DNA of 42,500 nt from Chloroflexota bacterium (lineage in GTDB: Bacteria; Chloroflexota; UBA11872). The position numbers were made by a program, and so were the translations under genes. The stretch covers positions 1 to 42,500 of the forward strand of contig JAPOVQ010000034.1 of assembly GCA_026708035.1 (NCBI GenBank). The letters are read 5' to 3'. Positions 36,485 to 42,500 of this stretch are shown piece after piece. Below the pieces are notes generated by a model, which saw only the letters and a program-made list of their open reading frames with translations, was not told where the DNA came from and did not search any database. Every line of letters begins with the position of its first letter. Position 1 is the stretch's first letter.

Positions 36485-38269
36485 CTACCCGGGCGTCTGG
36501 TAGCTCAGGTCCCAGTCGCCCAGGAGATTGAGCTTGTGGGTCGGCGTGACCAGCTCCGCCTCACCAGCCGCCCGCCAGGCGGCAATCTCCTCGCGATGCC
36601 CCAGGCGCCGCAGCGACGACCACATGTCCTGGTAGTTTGCGCGGCCCGCGGGACCGGCGCAGTCCCAGAAGAACAGGTGCGGCACGCCCGCCCCATACAG
36701 ACCATCGGCGCGGCGTCGAAACTCCTCAGGCGACAAATGGCGCGGCATGATGTTCGGTGCAACCGTGCAGGGCGTGCCCTCGGTCAGGTCCAGCAGCCAC
36801 GCGGCATCATTCGGGTCCGTCCACGCCTGCAGCGAGCTGTCCATACCCAACTCCGACGAGTAGGGAATCAGCGTGTCGACCAGGCCCTCGGCCACCCAGG
36901 CGCGCAGGTCCATTGCGATCTGCAGATTCTCCTGCTCGGTGGCGCCAACCACGGCAGAAACCTGGATTCGGCTCGACCGGCCCTGTTTCGCCGCCTCCTC
37001 ATCCATCGCCTCCCGGACCTCGCGCATGAACTGGGTCAGCGTTTGCGCCCGGTAACGCAGCCAGGTGGGATCGTCCGGCGGCATCAGTCGTGGGAAGCCC
37101 CCATGCGTTCGGGTAAATCCCTCGACGATCGGGCGCTCATACTCAACCAGCGGCGGCCGGCGGTTGTACAGCAGGCAAACGCCGTCGATGGGGTGCTGCG
37201 CCACCTCCCGCAACAGCTCCACGGCGTGGGCGCGAACCTCGGGGAAGCTGTAGGCCATGCGCGGCGTGCGTACGCCGTTCCGGTCCTCGCCCCGCCACTC
37301 GGGATGACGCTTGTAGATGCCGTCGCCGTGGTCGAAGTGGTCATGCGGCGGCGGAAAGTGGAATCCGGCCACCCGCCAGCTGGCATGGAACTCCATGCCG
37401 ATCTCATGGCAGTAGTCCAGGGCAACGCGAAACGGGTCAATTCCCTGCGCGGCAAAGGCCCGCCAGCTCTCCGCGTGTAGGCGGTCGCCCACGCGGTCGA
37501 AGTCGTCGAGCCCGTCGAACGTGCTGCGGCGTCCGACGTTGGTGAGGTTGTACATCAGGTCGCCCTGGCCGCATTCCCAATACATGCGCGAGAAGTCGGT
37601 ATCGCGGTAGGGCTCCAGCTCGCGTCGAACCTCATCCGCCGTCGTCATGCGCCACAACCAGTGGGGTCCGTGCGCGTCCTGGTGCGCAAAGAGCGTTCGG
37701 TTCCGAGCGTCCGCCCGATCGGCGCGCGTCGCTTCGACCTCGGCCTCGGTGAGCGGAACGAGCTTGATATAGGCGACCCGCGCGTGCCGGCAACGCACCG
37801 CGCCGATGCCGTCGCCCGGCGCCTCCTGCCAGGCAACCTGGCCGATGTGGAGGTCCTGATCGGTGAGATTCGCGACCTTCCAGAACATCTCAACGAGCGC
37901 CCGATCGTGTACGCCGGCTAATGCGGCGTCGGCGGAGTTGAGCATCGTCTCGACCGCGTCATCGCTGAGCCGCACCAGCACCGCGTGGCCGTCGCTCTCG
38001 CCGGGACGGGACGGCATGACGCCGATGGACACCGCGTGCCAGCCCTGCGCGTCCAGCGGATAGCGCACCGCCGGAGCGGCCGTGTTCGGCCCGGCCATCA
38101 GCATCGTGCCTGAGAGATCGTCGGTCGCGTAGGCCATCGCGCGCCAGCGGCGATGCTGTGGGTCTGTCCCCAGCGCCTCCGCGGGCTCACACCGGTCCAG
38201 ATCGGTGCGAAAGATCGCCGGGTTGGTGAAACCCCGATCGGCAAAGTTGTCAACGGTTGTCTGCGCCAC
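36485..38269 (-). CDS. TIM-barrel glycosidase-like protein
   Basis: 594 residues from GTG 38269, which follows GAGGCGAGG; the open frame reaches a TTG at 38326. The N-terminal ~200 residues are a beta-rich domain. The rest looks like a GH10-like hypothetical-glycosidase barrel: DPFRVALDYCHEIGMEFHAS, then ending VAGFHFPPP, RNGVRTPRMAYSFPEVRAHA, HPIDGVCLLYNRRPPLVEYE, and a C-terminal strand LFFWDCAGPAGRANYQ. Substrate is unknown. It shares the region with three propeller enzymes, suggesting joint action on a sulfated or acidic polysaccharide. Confidence 0.65.
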   Translation of the reverse strand: MAQTTVDNFADRGFTNPAIFRTDLDRCEPAEALGTDPQHRRWRAMAYATDDLSGTMLMAGPNTAAPAVRYPLDAQGWHAVSIGVMPSRPGESDGHAVLVRLSDDAVETMLNSADAALAGVHDRALVEMFWKVANLTDQDLHIGQVAWQEAPGDGIGAVRCRHARVAYIKLVPLTEAEVEATRADRADARNRTLFAHQDAHGPHWLWRMTTADEVRRELEPYRDTDFSRMYWECGQGDLMYNLTNVGRRSTFDGLDDFDRVGDRLHAESWRAFAAQGIDPFRVALDYCHEIGMEFHASWRVAGFHFPPPHDHFDHGDGIYKRHPEWRGEDRNGVRTPRMAYSFPEVRAHAVELLREVAQHPIDGVCLLYNRRPPLVEYERPIVEGFTRTHGGFPRLMPPDDPTWLRYRAQTLTQFMREVREAMDEEAAKQGRSSRIQVSAVVGATEQENLQIAMDLRAWVAEGLVDTLIPYSSELGMDSSLQAWTDPNDAAWLLDLTEGTPCTVAPNIMPRHLSPEEFRRRADGLYGAGVPHLFFWDCAGPAGRANYQDMWSSLRRLGHREEIAAWRAAGEAELVTPTHKLNLLGDWDLSYQTPG

Positions 38270-38382
38270 TGGTTCCTCGCCTCTTCCGGCCGTGTTGGTC
38301 CGAGGACACGCCGCCGTGGCCGGCAATGTACAGAACTAGCCGCCAAGCCCGCATGGCCTCGGGGGCTAGGGTGCCGCTCCGC

Positions 38383-39318
38383 TCACGCGGCCCGGATGCC
38401 GGCTGCGGTGGCAACAACTGGAATTGGGTCGGAAATGCACCGCGCGCCGTCGACGGCGGCCGTGCCAAGCATGACCCATTGCCCCCGCCATCGGATGAAG
38501 CGGCTGGCGTAGGGCTGCACCGGCGCGTCCGGTGGCAGCACCTCGCCCGTGCCATGGATGCGAAACGGTCCCAGCGGCGACTCGCCGACCATCGAGAAGT
38601 CGGCGCTCCGAAAGGGATGCCCGGGATGTCGACGCCTGAACCATGGGACGATGCGGTCGGGCGACGTGCAAAACAATAGGTAGTACCGCCCGTCGATGCG
38701 GTACACCTGCGGAACCTCGATCTCGGTGGCGATGGGGTCCACGTCCAAAGGCGGCTCCACCTGCCACGTGCGCATATTCCGGCTGGTCGCCAACCCGATC
38801 GTGCCCCGGCGGTTTCGGTCCGGGTGCTTGCTCCGGGCGCACACGAGCTGATACAGGCGGCCTTCGACTGGGAAGATAAACGGATCACGCCATTGACCGT
38901 ACGCCCGGTGAACGGGGCCGAGGCGCTCGTAGAGCCCGGGATCTCGCTCATTGACCGGATTGCTCTCGCATTTGGCCCAGCTATACAAGTCGTCCGACAC
39001 GGCCAGCCCCACGCGATGCACTTTGCGCGTGGGCGGGTTTTCGCCCCGGCGCAAGGCGCTATAGGCCATCCAGTAGCGCCCCTTCCAGGCCAGAACGGAG
39101 CCGGTGGAGAGAGTTTGACTGTCCCAAGACTCGCCGGGGCCGCGCTCCAGGGCGAAACCGAGGAAATCCCAGTGCACCAGGTCGCGGCTGACCGCGTGGC
39201 CGATATCCCAGTTCCAGGAAGGGCGCGGCTCCGGCGAGGTACAGAAAAAGCAGTGCGCCACTCCGTCGCCAACGACGAACCAGGAGTCGCCAATGGTGAA
39301 GCCGGGCAGGCTAAACAT
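38383..39318 (-). CDS. GH32/GH43-like five-bladed beta-propeller glycosidase
   Basis: 311 residues starting MFSLPGFTIGDSWFVVGDG, without signal peptide. Characteristic stretches are IGHAVSRDLVHWDFLGFALE, SWDSQTLSTGSVL, the RDP motif in YGQWRDPFIF, TSRNMRTWQ, and IEVPQVYRIDGRYYLLF, which takes the place of the ECP acid-base motif. These resemble GH32 (fructan) and GH43 enzymes. The first-strand nucleophile Asp (WMNDPNG in GH32) is not obvious, so catalytic type is uncertain. It lies 113 bases upstream of the TIM-barrel gene on the same strand. Confidence 0.75.
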   Translation of the reverse strand: MFSLPGFTIGDSWFVVGDGVAHCFFCTSPEPRPSWNWDIGHAVSRDLVHWDFLGFALERGPGESWDSQTLSTGSVLAWKGRYWMAYSALRRGENPPTRKVHRVGLAVSDDLYSWAKCESNPVNERDPGLYERLGPVHRAYGQWRDPFIFPVEGRLYQLVCARSKHPDRNRRGTIGLATSRNMRTWQVEPPLDVDPIATEIEVPQVYRIDGRYYLLFCTSPDRIVPWFRRRHPGHPFRSADFSMVGESPLGPFRIHGTGEVLPPDAPVQPYASRFIRWRGQWVMLGTAAVDGARCISDPIPVVATAAGIRAA

Positions 39319-39356
39319 GCCGCCCGTTTAACACCGACCATCCCGACACCCGCGCC

Positions 39357-39788
39357 TCACCTATCCGCGGCACCGCTCCACAGATAGAAGCCGGTGTTCC
39401 CAACCACCCAGGTGAAGACCACGTCCACCCACGGGAAATGGCTGATGTGGGACTGTGCCGCCAGCCCGGTCTCGTTCTCCGGCCAGAAGGTCCACAGCCA
39501 GCCCCAGTAGAACAGGATGACCAGGGCGATCGAGCCGTAGAGCACCGCGGTGGCGGACAGGTACTCGCGAGTGACCGGGTCAGTGCCGCTGCCGGCCACG
39601 GCCCGCCTTCGCACCACGCTCACCGCCAGCGCAATCGGCACCGCCACCGCCATGAACCAGTTGACGACCTGCCACACCGGATAGGTCGGGCCGCCGTCGT
39701 GGTAGACCGGCGTGAGGATGAGGTTCAGCCCGACGACAAACGCGATCGCCACGAGCGCAACCGCCACCAGCCGCTTCACCATGTCCAT
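39357..39788 (-). CDS. four-TM membrane protein, unknown
   Basis: 143 residues from ATG 39788, which follows AGGAAGGAAG. TM segments at about 6-26, 40-60, 78-102 and 122-139 alternate with short loops; the sequence begins MDMVKRLVAVALVAIAFVVG and has WQVVNWFMAVAVPIAL and LYGSIALVILFYWGWLW. No known family. The upstream frame to 39860 is Arg-rich and lacks a start signal. Confidence 0.65.
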   Translation of the reverse strand: MDMVKRLVAVALVAIAFVVGLNLILTPVYHDGGPTYPVWQVVNWFMAVAVPIALAVSVVRRRAVAGSGTDPVTREYLSATAVLYGSIALVILFYWGWLWTFWPENETGLAAQSHISHFPWVDVVFTWVVGNTGFYLWSGAADR

Positions 39789-39914
39789 GAAAACGCTTCC
39801 TTCCTGGCGGCTCCTGCGCCTGCCAAGAGCCCACCGCCTGCTCCGCACCGCGCGGCGCAATTTTAGGTCCAGTGCTCGCTCGGCCGCGCCCTCGCACGCG
39901 TTCGGCGCGACGAC

Positions 39915-40811
39915 CTAGGTCGACGAGAGGCTCCGCAGATACGCCTGACGCTTCGCGAGCGCATCGAACGCCGTCGTGCCGGGGGTGTCTTTGTCCGACG
40001 CCAGCATCGCTGTCGGGTCGCCGCGAATGAGCTCCCGCGCCACCCGGATGATCTCTGCCGCCGGCATCGCCAGGCACCGCGCACCGCCGATTCGAGTTGC
40101 CCGCTGGATGCCCCGCAGGTGCGGCTCGATTGCGGGAAAGCCTGACGACGAACCGCCAACGTTGCGCACTGCTGTCCAGCCGCGCGGATCGTCGGCGACG
40201 CGCGCGAAGCTCGTGAAGCCGCCACGGTGCTCGAAGTTCTCCGCTACGTGAATCGTCGTGTTTGATTCATGCCCCACGCCGAGCAGAAGGATCCACGCGC
40301 CCTGCTCCGCCGCGGTCTCGAGGACGGCGAGCGGGTGGTCGGCGGTGCCGTGGGCCAGGATCGCTGGTGCGCGGGGCCCAACACCGGAAAAACTGCAAAT
40401 TGGCGCTGGGCTCCGAATTGCGTCTGGCTCGGCAGCCAGCGCCGCCGCGATGGCGCCCATGCTGCGATTGATCGGGCTATCCGCGCGCTGAACCGGCGTG
40501 CCGCGCACGGCCTCGTGGAACTCCTCCCACGTCGCGGACGGAGTGTGTGCGTTGAACGGGATGTGGGGCTCCGGCGGCGACGGCAACCGGGCCACGTAGG
40601 TGAATGCGGGCGCGATGACCGTGGGAACCACCGAGCGCACCGCGGCAACCACCGTATCGGCGCCACCCGCCACCCAGCCAAACGCGCTCAGCGACGAGTG
40701 GACCACGGCAGTCTCGACGCCGGCCAGTCCCAACGCGCGCAGGCCATCGACGATGTCGTCGAGGATCACGACCGGCCGGGAGTCGTCGACGGCGTCTGGC
40801 TCGTCCCTCAC
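39915..40811 (-). CDS. AAC(3)-family aminoglycoside/amide N-acetyltransferase
   Basis: 298 residues. AVVHSSLSAFGWVAGGADTV corresponds to the family's N-terminal VHSSL...GG..TV motif; VIAPAFTYVARLP and WILLLGVGHESNTTIHVAE correspond to the later LLLG...NT.IH..E block that holds the catalytic His region. Family members acetylate the 3-amino group of aminoglycosides using acetyl-CoA, but many chromosomal homologues have other or unknown substrates. The residues between (FNAHTPSATWEEFHEAVRGT; INRSMGAIAAALAA) also match. It is not obviously part of an operon. Confidence 0.85.
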   Translation of the reverse strand: MRDEPDAVDDSRPVVILDDIVDGLRALGLAGVETAVVHSSLSAFGWVAGGADTVVAAVRSVVPTVIAPAFTYVARLPSPPEPHIPFNAHTPSATWEEFHEAVRGTPVQRADSPINRSMGAIAAALAAEPDAIRSPAPICSFSGVGPRAPAILAHGTADHPLAVLETAAEQGAWILLLGVGHESNTTIHVAENFEHRGGFTSFARVADDPRGWTAVRNVGGSSSGFPAIEPHLRGIQRATRIGGARCLAMPAAEIIRVARELIRGDPTAMLASDKDTPGTTAFDALAKRQAYLRSLSST

Positions 40812-41151
40812 AGTGGTGCGCGCCGGTTGGAGGCAGGATTCGATCGTTGCAGCCTGCCGACGCGCTGTCTATTGGCGTCGTCGTACGGACGCCAGCGCGA
40901 GCCCCTGCCGGATGTGGGTGTAGCCTCGCTGGGCAGCCCGACCTATCCGTCTCCACCCAAGTGCAATGACGCCCGTCACCATTCGACGCGATCCGGAGCC
41001 GTCGCTGGACGACTAAGGCACAGTCCCGATTTCCTTCACCACGACCTCCATCCTGCGGATCGAGTGGCGGAAGAGCGGCCTCGAAGGCATCCGAATCACC
41101 GAAGTTCCCATCGATCCACCGCTGGCCAGGGACTTCGACGAAGGGGAGCCG

Positions 41152-41553
41152 GTGTCGCGCTGGCAGCAGTTCGGCGATATTTCCCACTGGGGATTCTTCG
41201 CCGCCCATGACGCCGGGCGGCGGGTTGGCGGCGCCGTGGTGGCGCACCGCTCGCCGGCGGTGCGCATGCTTGAGGGACGGACGGACCTTGCCGTCTTGTG
41301 GGATATCCGCGTCGCCCCGTCACATCGAAGGCACGGCGTCGGGAGCCGGCTGCTCCAGGCCGCGGCGCGCTTTGCCTGGGACCAGGGCTGCACCGTGCTG
41401 AAAGTGGAGTCGCAGAGCACCAACCCCGCCGCGTGCCGCTTCTACGCCAAGCACGGATTCAAGCTGGGCGGCGTCCGGCAAGGGGCGTACGCCGATTTGC
41501 CGGACGAGATTCAGCTGCTTTGGTACTTGCCGGCGCCGAACCGTCCCGGCTAA
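41152..41553 (+). CDS. GNAT-family acetyltransferase
   Basis: The GNAT core is clear: VLWDIRVAPSHRRHGVGSRL is motif A with the acetyl-CoA-binding R-x-x-G-x-G loop, and RFYAKHGFKLGGV is motif B. GTG 41152 is the first standard start, but the same frame upstream to about 41030 also encodes family-like residues (IRITEVPIDPPLARDF) and has no ATG, GTG or TTG. A TAA at 41014-41016 ends the frame further upstream. The true start may be a rare codon (CTG 41053), or the N-terminus was damaged. Acceptor substrate unknown. Confidence 0.75.
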   Translation: MSRWQQFGDISHWGFFAAHDAGRRVGGAVVAHRSPAVRMLEGRTDLAVLWDIRVAPSHRRHGVGSRLLQAAARFAWDQGCTVLKVESQSTNPAACRFYAKHGFKLGGVRQGAYADLPDEIQLLWYLPAPNRPG

Positions 41554-41983
41554 CCGGGCCATCGCCCGGCCTCGCCAGCCACAGCGACGCACGACCAACC
41601 GTTCAGAAGTAAGCGACCGAATCTCGGCAGACGCGGGCCTCTTCGAGGCGCGCCACCACAGAGTCCAATCATTATGTCAACCACAACGTGCCTCAACCTG
41701 CCGCGTCGCCATAATTAGGAGCCGAAGAAAACGCCCGAACGTGTATAAAAACCCCTGCGCGGCTCGAGTCTTGAACGGAGCCGGCCGAGCCGCTCGTCGG
41801 GCGCCGAGAGAATCGTGGCAATCCCAGAATCCCATTGACGGCGCCACTGGCCGCGCGTATCCTTGCGTTTCTGGGCGCAAGCTATGCCTTGCGTCACTGT
41901 GCCTCGGGCGCCGACGGGCGGCGCGCGAGCGAACCTTGACAACTGAAGAGCACGCAAAGCTGCAGTTTTGCCGGTCTAACGAT
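41554..41983 (+). other. intergenic region and leader upstream of 23S rRNA
   Basis: A weak hairpin (CCGGGC/GCCCGG at 41554-41569) follows the GNAT gene. No coding region is supported in the rest. The second half holds a promoter-like sequence at 41835-41863 and, at 41936-41951, TTGACAACTGAAGAGC, which resembles the segment often found shortly before 23S genes in rRNA operon spacers. No 16S or tRNA sequence is present. Confidence 0.5.
41835..41863 (+). promoter_or_regulatory. probable promoter of the 23S rRNA gene
   Basis: TTGACG (41835-41840) and TATCCT (41858-41863) are separated by exactly 17 bases, close to the sigma-70 consensus, about 120 bases before the mature 23S start. This is what an rRNA gene without an upstream 16S would need. 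Confidence 0.5.
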
Positions 41984-42500
41984 TACTAAGCTACGAAGGG
42001 CGCTCGGCGGATGCCTTGGCGCCAAGGGCCGACGAAGGGCGTAGCAGGCTGCGATAAGCCACGGGGAGCCGCGAGCAGGCGCTGATCCGTGGATTCCCGA
42101 ATGGGGAAACCCGGCGGGGGTAATACCTCGCCACGATGCGTTGAAGGCCTTCGGGCCGTAGTAGCCGCATCGAGGGCACCGGGGGAACTGAAACCTCTAA
42201 GTACCCCGAGGAAGCAAAATCAAACGAGATTCCCGTAGTAGTGGCGAGCGAAACGGGAACAGTCCAAATCCGGTCGGTGTGATAGGCCCACGCCGTTGCC
42301 GACCGGGCGTTGTAGGAGCCGGAGCCGCTCGTGGGAGCGGCACCCAGTTACCAAATCGTCCGTTAGCCGAAGGGGCTGGAACGCCCCACCAAAGACGGTG
42401 AGAGTCCGGTAGGCGAAAACGGAACGATCTGGGCCGGATTTCCTGAGTACCACGGGACACGTGAAACCCTGTGGGAACCTGGGAGGACCACCTTCCAAGA
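41984..42500 (+). rRNA. 23S ribosomal RNA, 5' part
   Basis: Conserved 23S blocks run in order: GGATGCC (42009), GATAAGCCACGG, CCCGAATGGGGAAACCC, GGGGGAACTGAAACCTCTAA, GTACCCCGAGGAA, GTAGTGGCGAGCGAA and GGTGAGAGTCCGGTAGGCGA. Alignment with the E. coli 5' end places the start near 41984. It covers only about the first sixth of the molecule and runs off the window. Confidence 0.96.

Overview
The window is a GC-rich bacterial chromosome segment. It carries a 23S rRNA gene with its own promoter-like sequence and no 16S gene in the 40 kb upstream, tRNA genes for Ile and Ala away from any rRNA operon, and many lipobox-bearing lipoproteins. Unlinked rRNA genes, tandem cyclophilin lipoproteins and a cluster of carbohydrate-active enzymes would fit a Chloroflexota-like (Dehalococcoidia/SAR202-type) bacterium. 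That placement is an inference and was not tested by any search.

Layout. 1-4.7 kb: two small exported His-rich proteins, a LolD/MacB-type ABC ATPase with a FtsX-like permease, and a convergent creatininase-family amidohydrolase. 5-7.8 kb: a graveyard of a transposase tail and the C-terminus of a type I restriction HsdR in three frames, then a RelE-type toxin-antitoxin pair and two membrane-anchored proteins of unknown function. 9.2-19.3 kb: a composite type I restriction-modification operon in the order hsdM, small ORF, relic hsdM tail, hepT (HEPN toxin), mntA-hsdS fusion, DUF2806 gene, broken hsdR copy, fic, hsdR. 19.4-23.7 kb: a possible PD-(D/E)XK nuclease, two small I-E-like CRISPR arrays without cas genes, a frameshifted membrane protein and a small membrane protein. 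23.7-24 kb: divergent tRNA-Ile and tRNA-Ala. 24-27.8 kb: five tandem cyclophilin lipoproteins of exactly 206 residues, each preceded by the same motif. 27.9-29 kb: a two-TM potassium channel with RCK domain. 29-39.3 kb: carbohydrate-active enzymes (beta-propellers, a sialidase, a TIM-barrel glycosidase) interleaved with a glycine betaine/proline ABC importer (proV-proW-proX) and a VapBC pair. 39.4-41.6 kb: a small membrane protein, an AAC(3)-type acetyltransferase and a GNAT acetyltransferase. 42.0 kb to the end: the 5' part of 23S rRNA.

The standout is the restriction locus. A HepT/MntA toxin-antitoxin module sits inside the hsd operon, and its antitoxin half (nucleotidyltransferase with an intact GSX10DXD motif) is fused in frame to the N-terminus of the DNA-specificity subunit HsdS. 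A relic tail of a second hsdM lies immediately upstream of hepT, and the first target-recognition domain is AT-richer than the rest of hsdS. This suggests the hepT-mntA-TRD1 block arrived by recombination from another hsd operon that already had this arrangement. A plausible reading is that toxin control is coupled to assembly of the restriction-modification complex. A class II Fic protein between a broken and an intact hsdR adds another AMPylator/toxin-like gene to the island.
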